Shown in pieces: positions 1 through 9,400 of a DNA stretch of 64,000 bases. Position 1 is the first letter of the stretch. Every line of letters starts with the position of its first letter. The translations under genes were made by a program, and so were the position numbers. A model generated the notes under the pieces. It saw nothing but the letters and a program-made list of their open reading frames with translations. It made no database searches and was not told the origin of the DNA. The DNA is from an uncultured Acetatifactor sp. (GTDB lineage: Bacteria; Bacillota; Clostridia; Lachnospirales; Lachnospiraceae): NCBI GenBank assembly GCA_947625255.1, contig CANQNT010000008.1, positions 57,683 through 121,682 on the forward strand, read 5' to 3'.

Positions 1-609
1 CACACCGCCGGTATTGATTTCGATGCCTTTCCCGGCGTCGATGAGGGTGAGGAGAATTTTGTCGAAAAGATCCTTGTATTTTTCATAAGAATAATTCCTG
101 TCCTTTTCCGGACCATATCTTACCACATAGTCCAGATGTCCATACACGTCGAAATCCGTAAAGCATTCCAGATTTTGCAAAATGGAGGAAAAATATTCCC
201 GATAGGCTTCTTCTTCGCTTCGTCCCTGATAAAAGGCAGGGTAGTAAGGGTCCTTTCCATCGCAAAGGTGAGAGGAGCCGATGATGAAGTCAAAGTCACG
301 GCTCCTGGCCAAATCCGCGTTTTTGGCGGCGGAGACGGGCTGCAGTCCCAGCTCCACGCCGAACAACAGCCGGATATGGTTTCCATATCGCTTTTGTTGG
401 ATTAGAAAATCCTGCAGGTAGTTTCCTGTGTCCAGGAGAAATATATTTTCCGGTTCTTCTTCTGTGAGAGGGAAGTCAAAATCATTATGCTCCGTAAAGC
501 ACATATGGGTGAGACCCAGGCTTAAGCCCCGGAGCACCATATCCTCCATGGGCGCGTGGGAATCTCCGGAATGGAGAGAGTGCAGGTGAAAATCGGTACG
601 AATCGACAT
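1..609 (-). CDS. PHP-domain histidinol-phosphatase family protein (3' end outside the window)
   Basis: The frame starts with ATG at 609 on the minus strand, behind an AAAGGA ribosome binding site, and stays open to the window edge (203 codons seen). The first residues, MSIRTDFHLHSLHSGDSH, carry the HxH metal-binding signature of the PHP phosphoesterase fold. FTEHNDFDF, a GVELGLQP-like second metal site, SSHLCDGKDPYY and YGHLDYVVRYG follow in the order seen in HisK/HisJ-type histidinol-phosphate phosphatases. These enzymes remove phosphate from L-histidinol phosphate in histidine synthesis, but stand-alone PHP proteins of this type may have other substrates and no his genes are next to it. It is transcribed away from the carboxyltransferase operon. 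The C-terminus cannot be judged. Confidence 0.85.
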   Translation of the reverse strand, partial: MSIRTDFHLHSLHSGDSHAPMEDMVLRGLSLGLTHMCFTEHNDFDFPLTEEEPENIFLLDTGNYLQDFLIQQKRYGNHIRLLFGVELGLQPVSAAKNADLARSRDFDFIIGSSHLCDGKDPYYPAFYQGRSEEEAYREYFSSILQNLECFTDFDVYGHLDYVVRYGPEKDRNYSYEKYKDLFDKILLTLIDAGKGIEINTGGV

Positions 610-722
610 TATAAATGGTCCTTTCTGGATGGCGGAAATGGTTTTGACGTCATCGATATTTATCATAGCACGAAAGCGGGATGTTTTGGCAATGTTTTTC
701 AAAAAACTTGCTAATATTTTGA

Positions 723-759
723 AAAAAATGCAATTCGTACTTTGCGAGTTGCATTTTTT
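723..759. promoter_or_regulatory. 15-bp-arm inverted repeat, probable operator
   Basis: The arms aaaaaatgcaattcg (723-737) and cgagttgcatttttt (745-759) are complementary apart from one T/G pair and enclose a 7-nt loop. The repeat sits between two divergent genes, where a terminator would be unexpected, and its right arm overlaps the likely -35 of the operon that follows. An operator is the simplest reading. The A/T flanks would also allow a bidirectional terminator. Confidence 0.5.
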
Positions 760-769
760 ATGGTATACT
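742..769 (+). promoter_or_regulatory. Promoter of the carboxyltransferase/decarboxylase operon
   Basis: A -35 TTGCGA (742-747) and a -10 TATACT (764-769) are separated by 16 bp. They lie about 100 bp ahead of the start codon at 873, leaving a leader of roughly 95 nt. The -35 lies inside the right half of the inverted repeat at 723-759. Confidence 0.5.
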
Positions 770-872
770 ATGGATGAAATTAATCATGGGGGCCTTTGCG
801 TTACAACGTCACGCATAAGCGCCTGCCTCGAATTAATAAGTTTTTATTTATTATAAATGGAGGGCAGAAAAC

Positions 873-2303
873 ATGAGTACTACTTCAAAAGCGAGTCAAA
901 GAATTACGGCTTTGCTCGATGACAACAGTTTTGTTGAAATCGGCGGACTTGTGACCGCAAGGGCGACTGATTTTAACATGAAGCCGAATGAACTGACATC
1001 CGACGGATGTATCACCGGCTACGGAGTGATTGATGGCAATCTTGTGTATGTGTACAGTCAGGACGCCGGCGTGATGAACGGTTCCGTCGGCGAGATGCAT
1101 GCAAAGAAGATTACCCGCCTCTACGATCTGGCGATCAAGATGGGGGCGCCGATCATCGGATTGGTGGATTCCGCCGGACTCAGGCTTCAGGAGGCGACGG
1201 ATGCATTGAATGCCTTTGGAGAGATTTACATGAAGCAGACGCTTGCTTCCGGCGTGATCCCGCAGATCACCGCTATTTTCGGCAGCTGCGGCGGCGGTCT
1301 GGGCTTGTTTCCGACGATGACGGACTTTACCTTTATGGAAGAGAAGAAGGCGAAGCTGTTCGTCAATGCGCCCAATGCCCTGGACGGCAATGTGATTAGC
1401 AAGTGTGACACCTCCGCCGCCGAGTTCCAGGCCAAGGAGAGCGGTATCGTGGACGTGGTGGCTGACGAGGCCGGCGTACTGGCACAGATCAGAGAGCTGG
1501 TAGGCTTCCTTCCCGCCAATCATGACGAGGGCGGCAGGATCGAAGAATGCGCGGACGAGCTGAACAGAGTGAATCCCGAGATCGCGGGCTGCGTGGGAGA
1601 CACCTCCATCGCGCTTTCCCTGATCGCGGATGATAATCGTTTCTTTGAAGTGAAGAAAGATTATGGCAAGAATATGGTGATCGGGTTTATGAGACTGAAC
1701 GGCGTAACGGTAGGCGCTGTCGCGAACCGCAGCGAGATCTGTGACGAAGAGGGCAATGTGGCCGAGAAGCTGGACGCTGTGCTGACCGTTGACGGCTGCC
1801 GGAAGGCGGCGGATTTCGTGAATTTCTGTGATGCTTTCGACATTCCCGTGTTGACGCTGACCAATGTAAAGGGATACGAGGCGACCGTGGCTTCCGAAAA
1901 GTCGATTGCCAGGGCCGTGGCGAAGCTGACCTATGCTTTTGCCAATGCTACCGTTCCCAAGGTAAACGTGATCGTAGGCAAGGCTTATGGGACGGCTTAT
2001 GTGGCGATGAACTCCAAGGCCATCGGCGCCGATGTGGTGATGGCATGGCCGGATGCGGAGATTGGAACCATGGACGCGAAGCTGGCCGCGAAGATTATGT
2101 ATGAGGGCCAGGGCGCGGATGTGATCAATGAGAAGGCGGCCGAGTATGCCGCATTGCAGACCAGCGCTGTAAGCGCTGCCAGGAGAGGATATGTGGACCA
2201 GATCGTAGAGGCGTCCGAGACCAGAAAATATGTGCTTGGCGCTTTCGAGATGCTGTACACGAAGAGTGAAGACCGTCCGGACAAGAAGCATGGAACAGTC
2301 TAG
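873..2303 (+). CDS. Carboxyltransferase subunit, MmdA / propionyl-CoA carboxylase beta type
   Basis: 476 residues in the biotin-dependent acyl-CoA carboxyltransferase (crotonase-like) fold. The N-terminal half has GLVDSAGLRLQE followed by the glycine-rich oxyanion-hole stretch GSCGGGLG (from about residue 137). The C-terminal half has KAYGTAYVAMNSKAIGAD and AWPDAEIGTM, as in MmdA and the 12S subunit of transcarboxylase. It should move a carboxyl group between an acyl-CoA and the biotin of the carrier protein encoded at 3150. It is somewhat shorter than typical MmdA (about 510 residues), and the acyl-CoA substrate (methylmalonyl-, malonyl- or glutaconyl-CoA) cannot be read from sequence. The ribosome binding site is GGAGGG. 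First gene of a five-gene operon. Confidence 0.85.
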   Translation: MSTTSKASQRITALLDDNSFVEIGGLVTARATDFNMKPNELTSDGCITGYGVIDGNLVYVYSQDAGVMNGSVGEMHAKKITRLYDLAIKMGAPIIGLVDSAGLRLQEATDALNAFGEIYMKQTLASGVIPQITAIFGSCGGGLGLFPTMTDFTFMEEKKAKLFVNAPNALDGNVISKCDTSAAEFQAKESGIVDVVADEAGVLAQIRELVGFLPANHDEGGRIEECADELNRVNPEIAGCVGDTSIALSLIADDNRFFEVKKDYGKNMVIGFMRLNGVTVGAVANRSEICDEEGNVAEKLDAVLTVDGCRKAADFVNFCDAFDIPVLTLTNVKGYEATVASEKSIARAVAKLTYAFANATVPKVNVIVGKAYGTAYVAMNSKAIGADVVMAWPDAEIGTMDAKLAAKIMYEGQGADVINEKAAEYAALQTSAVSAARRGYVDQIVEASETRKYVLGAFEMLYTKSEDRPDKKHGTV

Positions 2304-2319
2304 AAAGGGTGATTATAAG

Positions 2320-3102
2320 ATGAAGAAATTTTGGGCCTTAATATGTATGATTACCTGCATCTTCGGATTGACGGCCTGCGGCGGCGATGAACAGCTCAGC
2401 GAGTACAACCAGCAAAAGGTGGATTATGCGAAGCAGTTGGCGGCGGAGCAAGTGATCCCCATGCTGGAGGCTATTGCGGAGAGCGGTGCTGATCGATTGA
2501 ACGAGTATACGGCTGACGAGGTGGAGTACCAGATCGGTAATGCCTACAGTATGAACGCTGACGGGTATGCCGTGATCAATGGCGCGTCTTCCTTTGAATC
2601 GGCCCTGAAAGAGATCGGCAGCATCGTTTCCACCGGAGAGCCTGAGGCGACCATTGATGGGAACGAGATCATCGTGCTGGTGCCGGTTGATGGCGTGATC
2701 AGGGACGCGGAAGCGGAAATCATTTTATCCAATGATATGTTCCTGAGATTGGAATCCGCCGCCCTGAATCCCCAGTCCACCATGGGTGAGCTGATGGTGG
2801 ACGCGGCCTTGAACACCGTGATCGGTATGGGTACCGTGTTCGCGGTCCTGATTCTGATCAGTGCCGTGATCAGTGCGTTCAGGCTGATTCCGAAGATTCA
2901 GAAGAAGTTTGCCAAGAAGACGGAAGCGCCCAAGGCGGAGGAAAGCGCCCCCGCGGCGGCCCCGGTCGTGGAAGAGGTCGTCGAAGAAACGGACGACTAC
3001 GAGCTGGTCGCGGTGATCGCGGCGGCGATTGCTGCCAGCGAAGGTGCAGTAACTACGGATGGATTCGTTGTGCGGAGCATTCGTAAGAGAAGAGTGCGGT
3101 AA
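2320..3102 (+). CDS. oadG: OadG-type gamma subunit fused to an N-terminal lipoprotein domain
   Basis: 260 residues when started at the ATG at 2320, which has AAAGGGTG just upstream and begins a proper signal sequence. An in-frame extension back to 2230 lies inside the previous gene. Residues 1-20 form a lipoprotein signal ending in LTAC, so Cys20 is the expected lipidation site. Residues 21-165 are a predicted extracytoplasmic domain. A single membrane span follows at about 169-192, then an Ala/Pro/Glu linker, and the C-terminal tail DYELVAVIAAAIAASEG is typical of the gamma subunit of sodium-pump decarboxylases. Gamma subunits are usually small and lack an outside domain, so this fusion is unusual. 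It probably tethers the cytoplasmic carboxyltransferases to the membrane pump. Confidence 0.8.
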   Translation: MKKFWALICMITCIFGLTACGGDEQLSEYNQQKVDYAKQLAAEQVIPMLEAIAESGADRLNEYTADEVEYQIGNAYSMNADGYAVINGASSFESALKEIGSIVSTGEPEATIDGNEIIVLVPVDGVIRDAEAEIILSNDMFLRLESAALNPQSTMGELMVDAALNTVIGMGTVFAVLILISAVISAFRLIPKIQKKFAKKTEAPKAEESAPAAAPVVEEVVEETDDYELVAVIAAAIAASEGAVTTDGFVVRSIRKRRVR

Positions 3103-3149
3103 GCACATTCATGAATACGTTAAAACAAATCAAATGGAGGAAATAGATC

Positions 3150-3527
3150 ATGAAAAATTATACCATTACCGTAAATGGAAACGTATATGACGTAGTAGTT
3201 GAAGAGGGAACATCCACCGGAGCACCTGTTGCGGCCAAGGCGCCCGCTGCTCCCAAGGCAGCCCCTAAGGCGGCTCCCGCTCCCGCACCCAAGGCAGCCG
3301 GCGGCGCGGCAGGCAGCATCCGTGTGGAAGCCGGTGCGGCAGGCAAGGTGTTCAAGATCGAGAGCAAGGTTGGTCAGGCCGTTAAGGCAGGTGATCCCGT
3401 TGTCATCATCGAGGCCATGAAGATGGAGATTCCCGTAGTCGCTCCCCAGGATGGAACGGTCGCAAGCATTGACGTAGCTGTTGGTGATCCTATTGAGGCC
3501 GGTGCATTACTTGCAACCTTGAACTAA
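3150..3527 (+). CDS. Biotin carboxyl carrier protein of the decarboxylase complex
   Basis: 125 residues: a short N-terminal segment (MKNYTITVNG), an Ala/Pro/Lys-rich flexible linker (about residues 25-54) and a biotinyl domain. The biotin attachment motif EAMKM is present, with Lys91 as the acceptor, 34 residues from the C-terminus as is usual for the family. It shuttles a carboxyl group between the carboxyltransferases and the membrane beta subunit. The start has GGAGG at a good distance. Because it is a separate polypeptide, as in glutaconyl- and methylmalonyl-CoA decarboxylases and the 1.3S transcarboxylase subunit, it could serve both carboxyltransferases of this operon. Confidence 0.92.
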   Translation: MKNYTITVNGNVYDVVVEEGTSTGAPVAAKAPAAPKAAPKAAPAPAPKAAGGAAGSIRVEAGAAGKVFKIESKVGQAVKAGDPVVIIEAMKMEIPVVAPQDGTVASIDVAVGDPIEAGALLATLN

Positions 3528-3616
3528 TCGTTCCGGAAAGCTTTTGATCGAATTTGCACGCATTTTTGATCAGATGAAGATTTTTTTGGTACGATAAAAC
3601 AACAGGAGGTCAACAA

Positions 3617-4768
3617 ATGGATTATATAGCTACAACACTTGACAATCTGGTCCATCAGACGGCGTTTTTCAACTTGACCTGGGGAAACTATCTGATGATC
3701 GTGGTTGCCTGTGTTTTCCTTTATTTAGCAATTGCGAAAGGGTTTGAGCCGCTTCTTTTGACCCCGATCGCGTTCGGTATGCTGTTGGTGAACATCTATC
3801 CGGACATCATGTTAAGCGTGGAAGAGTCGGCCAACGGCACGGGCGGCTTGTTGTATTACTTCTATGTGCTGGATGAATGGGCGATCCTGCCTTCCCTGAT
3901 CTTCATGGGCGTAGGCGCCATGACGGACTTCGGTCCCCTGATCGCGAATCCGAAGAGTTTCCTTCTGGGAGCCGCGGCGCAGTTCGGTATCTTCGCCGCT
4001 TACTTCGGAGCCATTGCCATGGGCTTTAACGACATGGCGGCGGCGGCCATTTCCATCATCGGCGGCGCGGACGGCCCTACCTCCATCTTCCTGGCCAGTA
4101 AGCTGGGACAGACGGCGATCTTAGGACCCATCGCGGTGGCGGCATATTCCTATATGTCCCTGGTGCCGATCATTCAGCCTCCCATTATGAAGCTGTTCAC
4201 AACGGAGAAAGAGCGTAAGATCAAGATGGCGCAGCTTCGTCCGGTTTCCAAGCTTGAGAAGATTTTATTCCCGATCATCGTTACCATCGTGGTATGCCTG
4301 ATCCTGCCCACCACGGCTCCTTTGGTAGGTATGCTGATGCTGGGTAATCTGTTCAGAGAGTCCGGCGTGGTGAGACAGCTGCAGGAGACCGCTTCCAATG
4401 CCATGATGTACATCGTGGTAATCCTGCTGGGCACCTCCGTGGGCGCAACCACCAGCGCGGAAGCATTCCTGAATTGGGATACGATCAAGATCGTCGCCCT
4501 GGGTCTGATCGCCTTTATGTTTGGTACGGCGGCGGGTGTGCTGTTCGGCAAGCTGATGTGTATTGCCACCAAGGGTAAGGTCAATCCGCTGATCGGTTCC
4601 GCAGGCGTGTCCGCGGTTCCCATGGCGGCCCGTGTTTCCCAGAAAGTCGGCTCGGAAGCGGATCCTACCAACTTCCTGCTGATGCATGCCATGGGCCCGA
4701 ACGTGGCAGGCGTGATCGGTACCGCCGTGGCGGCCGGTACGTTCATGGCCATCTTCGGGGTGTTCTAA
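3617..4768 (+). CDS. oadB: Sodium ion-translocating decarboxylase beta subunit
   Basis: 383 residues and strongly hydrophobic, with many membrane segments. It carries family landmarks: GGADGPTSIFLASKLG (Asp152 matches the conserved aspartate of the Na+ path) and, near the C-terminus, SAGVSAVPMAARV and HAMGPNVAGVIGTAVAAG. It decarboxylates carboxybiotin and couples this to Na+ export, so fermentation energy is stored as a sodium gradient. The family includes OadB, MmdB and GcdB, which cannot be told apart by eye. The gene follows the biotin carrier by 89 bp and has a strong AGGAGGT site. Confidence 0.92.
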   Translation: MDYIATTLDNLVHQTAFFNLTWGNYLMIVVACVFLYLAIAKGFEPLLLTPIAFGMLLVNIYPDIMLSVEESANGTGGLLYYFYVLDEWAILPSLIFMGVGAMTDFGPLIANPKSFLLGAAAQFGIFAAYFGAIAMGFNDMAAAAISIIGGADGPTSIFLASKLGQTAILGPIAVAAYSYMSLVPIIQPPIMKLFTTEKERKIKMAQLRPVSKLEKILFPIIVTIVVCLILPTTAPLVGMLMLGNLFRESGVVRQLQETASNAMMYIVVILLGTSVGATTSAEAFLNWDTIKIVALGLIAFMFGTAAGVLFGKLMCIATKGKVNPLIGSAGVSAVPMAARVSQKVGSEADPTNFLLMHAMGPNVAGVIGTAVAAGTFMAIFGVF

Positions 4769-4850
4769 ATAAAAAGTCGTTTATGTCGGATTTGAATGAA
4801 ACGCGCTTATGAGAAGCGTTTTCCGGATAAAAAATTTGGAGGATAATGAA

Positions 4851-6278
4851 ATGTCAGAACAAGCAAAAAAACCGATTAAGATTACGGAAACCGTCTTGCG
4901 TGACGCCCATCAGTCCCTGATCGCCACCAGAATGCCTACCGAGTTCATGCTTCCCATCGTGGAGAAGATGGACCAGGTCGGATATCATTCCGTGGAATGC
5001 TGGGGCGGCGCCACTTTCGACGCGTCTCTTCGTTTCCTGAAAGAGGATCCCTGGGACAGATTGAGAAAGCTTCGCGATGGCTTCAAGCATACCAAGCTGC
5101 AGATGCTTTTCCGTGGACAGAATATTTTGGGCTACAGACCTTATGCCGACGACGTGGTGGAGAATTTCGTACAGAAGTCCATCGCCAACGGGATTGATAT
5201 CATCCGTATCTTTGACTGCTTCAACGATCTGCGCAATCTGCAGGCGGCGGTCAACGCCACCAACAAATTCAAGGTGCAGGAGGGCAGAGGCCATGCGCAG
5301 GTAGCCCTGTCTTATACCCTGGGCGATGCCTATACCCTGGAGTATTGGATGGATACGGCCAAGAAGATTGAGGAGATGGGTGCGGATTCCATCTGTATCA
5401 AGGATATGGCCGGACTGCTGGTTCCTTACAAGGCCAGTGAGATGATCGCTGCCATGAAGAGTGCTACCAAGCTGCCGATCCAGCTGCACACCCATTACAC
5501 CTCCGGTGTTGCGAGCATGACGTATCTTAAGGCCGTGGAAGCAGGCGTGGACGTGATCGATACCGCCATGAGTCCTTTCGCCCTCGGAACCAGCCAGCCC
5601 GCTACCGAAGTTATGGTGGAGACCTTCAAGGGCACTCCTTATGACACAGGCTTCGACCAGAATCTGTTGGCGGAGATCGCGGACTACTTCAGACCTTACA
5701 GGGACGAGTGCTTAAAGAACGGTCTGCTGAATCCCAAGGTGATGGGCGTGGACATTAAGACCCTGCTTTACCAGGTGCCCGGCGGTATGCTTTCCAACAT
5801 GGTGAGCCAGTTGAAGGAGCAGAATGCCGAGGATAAGTATTACGAAGTGCTGCAGGAGATTCCCCGGGTGCGTAAGGATCTGGGCGAGCCGCCTCTTGTT
5901 ACGCCTTCTTCCCAGATCGTCGGTACCCAGGCCGTGTTCAACGTGCTGATGGGCGAGCGTTACAAGATGGCCACCAAGGAGACCAAGGCGGTGCTTCGCG
6001 GCGAGTACGGACAGACCATCAATCCTATGAACCAGGAGGTTATCAACAAGGTAATCCCCGGCGAGGAACGGATTACCTGCCGTTATGCCGACCTGCTTGA
6101 GAACGAGATGGATAAGCTGGAGAGCGAGATGAAGGAGTGGAAGCAGCAGGACGAGGACGTCCTGAGCTACGCCCTTTTCCCGCAAGTGGCCATGGACTTC
6201 TTCAAGTACCGCCAGGCGCAGCAGGAGAAAGTGGATATGACCCAGGCCGATACAAAAAACGGGGCGTATCCGGTATAA
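4851..6278 (+). CDS. oadA: Oxaloacetate decarboxylase alpha / transcarboxylase 5S-type carboxyltransferase
   Basis: 475 residues from the ATG at 4851, chosen for the GGAGGA site eight bases upstream; an in-frame ATG at 4809 has none. The TIM-barrel carboxyltransferase domain shows TETVLRDAHQSL (Asp18, metal ligand), the lysine expected to be carbamylated in CIKDMAG (Lys184) and the metal ligands His213 and His215 in HTH. The PYC_OADA region follows, but there is no C-terminal biotinyl domain, so it must use the carrier at 3150. It would interconvert oxaloacetate and pyruvate with carboxybiotin. Next to the acyl-CoA carboxyltransferase, it gives the operon the parts of a transcarboxylase. Confidence 0.9.
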   Translation: MSEQAKKPIKITETVLRDAHQSLIATRMPTEFMLPIVEKMDQVGYHSVECWGGATFDASLRFLKEDPWDRLRKLRDGFKHTKLQMLFRGQNILGYRPYADDVVENFVQKSIANGIDIIRIFDCFNDLRNLQAAVNATNKFKVQEGRGHAQVALSYTLGDAYTLEYWMDTAKKIEEMGADSICIKDMAGLLVPYKASEMIAAMKSATKLPIQLHTHYTSGVASMTYLKAVEAGVDVIDTAMSPFALGTSQPATEVMVETFKGTPYDTGFDQNLLAEIADYFRPYRDECLKNGLLNPKVMGVDIKTLLYQVPGGMLSNMVSQLKEQNAEDKYYEVLQEIPRVRKDLGEPPLVTPSSQIVGTQAVFNVLMGERYKMATKETKAVLRGEYGQTINPMNQEVINKVIPGEERITCRYADLLENEMDKLESEMKEWKQQDEDVLSYALFPQVAMDFFKYRQAQQEKVDMTQADTKNGAYPV

Positions 6279-6342
6279 GGGCGGAGTTTTAGAATGTAGT
6301 TTTAGCTTTCAGTTCTAGTTAGAATGTCTTGAAATAACGCTA

Positions 6343-6385
6343 CCAGGAGTGGATTAGTCCGCTCCTGGCATTGGTGTTTATTTTA
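6343..6385 (+). terminator. Terminator after the decarboxylase operon
   Basis: An 11-bp stem (ccaggagtgga 6343-6353 with tccgctcctgg 6358-6368, one G/U pair) closes a TTAG loop. A moderately T-rich tract follows. Confidence 0.6.
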
Positions 6386-6411
6386 GAAAAACATAAAAAA
6401 GGAGAAACTGC

Positions 6412-9400
6412 ATGAAGAAAGTTATTGGATTTCTGCTGGTGTTTTGTCTGCTGCTGCAGCTTCCGTCCAATGGATTCCTATCCTATGCGGCGGAGACCGG
6501 TTCGGGCAATACCACGGCGGAAGAAGGGGATGACTCCAAGAACAGTGCCGGCGGCAACGTATCCGGCGGAGATGTAACAAGCGGCGACGTAACCAGCGGC
6601 GACGTGTCCGGCGGCAACGCGGTCATGGGTTCCAAGAGCCGGTTTGATGTGGAGATCAAGTCGCTGTTTAATTTTTCCAACGGCACGGAGTTTACCGTGA
6701 CCCTGAAAGGTCCGGAAACCGATGAGGAGAGGACTCTGCAGCTGGAGCAGAAGAACGGCTATACGGAGGGCAAGGTTTCTTTTGACGATCTGGAAGAAGG
6801 AAACTACGACCTGGAAGTGACGAGCGACCAATATACCACGTATCAACAGAAGATTCTGATGAAAAATGGCTTTGATTATGCCATTGAGCTGTATACGGAT
6901 AGGAAAGATATCAAGTTCTACGAGGATGAAAAGCAGACTCCCGGTACGATTCTCATCGGAAATCTGGTAAAGAAGGCCGACAGGGATGAGGATCCTGATA
7001 CCGCGGTCAGCCAGACGGACGTGGATTATCTGGTGGATGCGCTGTTTGCCGCGAGAAAGCCGGAGCTGGAAAAGCTTGCGGGCGTAAGAGCCATCGGCGA
7101 CGAGGAGGGCTTTGCGGAAACCGGGAACGGAGCAGAGGGTTCGGAAGAAGCTGTGAACATTCTTGCCGACGTGAACAGGGACGAGGTCGTGGATGTGCAG
7201 GATCTGCAGTATCTTGCGGAAAATTTCGGCGTTCAGAATACGACAGCCTTTGTCACGACTTCTATTTCCACCAAGGCGGTGGCAGTGGAAGAGGCTGCAA
7301 ACACCAAAATTGAGACAAAAGACGGCAAGAATGTCAATGAAGTGCTGTTCTCCGACGACAGCTCCACCCTGGGGTTGACGCCTACGGAAGGAGAGCATAT
7401 TTCGGAGGACAATCCTGTGGAGATCGGCCTGACCCTGGCCGAGGAGAAGAGTACCAAGGGCGTTCCCATGGAAGGCCTGGTGGTAAAATCTCCCGTAGGA
7501 GATAACGGCCTTAAGAAAGGTGAGATCGACGTTACCTATTATGATCCTGATCAGGGAAAAGACATGACGATCATTGCAGAATTCGGCGGAACGGAAACCG
7601 GCAGGGCGAAATCTCTTCGAGTCTATACGATGGTCGCAACGGTAGGACTGACAGTCGGCGGATTCGCGAGAGAAGATGCGGTTGAAAGAGTTCCCGCGAG
7701 CATGGATGAAAACGGTAACATCGTAGTGAACTTGGGCCGTAAGGTCGCGGTGAAGAAGGTGACCATCAAGGTAACCGCCACCACGTCTGCCAACGCCACT
7801 CTGGCGGAGATCAGCAAGGTGGAATTCCTGAATAATATGGAAGACAGGATTCCGGAACCGGTGATGAATAAGCCTGTTGAATTAAACGTGACCGACGGAA
7901 GCAAGACTTTTACGGTCACCTGGAAAGCGCAGACCAACATCACCGGTTATGAAGTCGAGGTAGAGCATTTCGAAAGAGGTTCCTCGACTTCCAAGACGAC
8001 GCAGGTTATCTTTACGGATGTCAACTCGATCACCTTTACGGCGCTGAACGGGGAAGAGATCGTGAATCTGGATACATACAAGGTGCGTGTGCGTTCCGTG
8101 AACGCGGAGTGGAAAGGTCCTTATAGCGACACGGTGATCGCCGCTCCCAAACCGGACAAAGCGCCTGCCGCTCCCGACAACGTGGTAGCCACCGGCGGCC
8201 AGAATCGGATCACGATCAGCTGGAAGAAGATGAAAGATACGGAGTACTACACGGTGCATTACCAGAAGAAGGATGCGCTGGAGGAAGAGACTCCCATCGA
8301 AGTGCATGACAATCAGTACGTTATCATGGGTCTGGGAGATTTGGAGACCTATACCGTCTGGGTAGTCGGTTACAATACGAATCCCGATACCGGCGAGATC
8401 CGCCAGGGTCCCGCGTCCTTTAAGAGTACCGTGACCACGACCAAGGTAGGCCCCGTGATCTTCCCGCAGTACAATGTGATCAATAAGCCTTTCGCGGAAG
8501 GCGAGGCGGGCAAGAATAAACTGATGACCCATATCAAGGACGCTTTCTACAACATCAAGGACCGCAGCGACATCAAGGGCATGAAAGGCGACAGCCAGCT
8601 GGATAAGGTGATCGGCAAGGCGCATGGTGTTGTGGATAATGATTATGCTACTTATTATTATCTGGGCGACTGGGACGATGGAAGATCCTATCCGAGTTCG
8701 GATAAAGGCTTTACGGTTCAGCTGACTGAGAAGCACAAGATGAATGTCATCATGTTCGCGGATGTGGTGGATAACATCAGTTATAAGAATGTGGCCGTGT
8801 ATTATTTGGATGAGAACGGCTATGAAGCGCTGGCTACGCTGAGAAATCTTACCACTCTGAGCGACGTGAACGGCAGAAGATATTACATGATCAAGCTGGA
8901 TCAGCCCATTGAAACGGATCAGGTGAGAATCTGTCTGGAGCAGTGGAGCCGTTACATCGGTGTGGCGGAGATCAGATTCTATGAGTACGATGATCTGGAA
9001 GACAGGGTTATGGCTCTGTTCAAGGATAATTATCATCTGGTATTGAGGGAGGACGTGGATCAGAAGATGATCGACGGACTTCGTAAGGAGTTGAATACGA
9101 AGAAAGATGGCGAGCTTCATCCTGAGTATGACCTGATCGAACTGGAGCTGCAGAGTGCGGAAGCGGCCTTGAGAGATAAGGGCGCGTTCAGCGACGAGGA
9201 GTTCATAGAGGTCAATCCGAACATTAACTCCAGCAAGGACAGCAAGCTTGGCTTCGGCGGCCTCAACGCATGGCAGCCTCTGGGCATTACCGCTTATACG
9301 GGAGAGAAACTGATCGTTTACGTGGGCAACAAGTCCTTGGCTAACGAGAACAAGCCCGGCGCCAATGCGAGATTAAAGCTGGTGGCAACCCAGTATCATG

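Noticed and set aside
629..856. A 75-codon plus-strand ORF ahead of the carboxyltransferase gene
   Set aside because: It runs through the inverted repeat and promoter, has no ribosome binding site and no protein-like pattern.
885..2291. A 468-codon minus-strand ORF opposite the carboxyltransferase gene
   Set aside because: A shadow of the real gene on the other strand: His/Arg-rich composition and no motifs.
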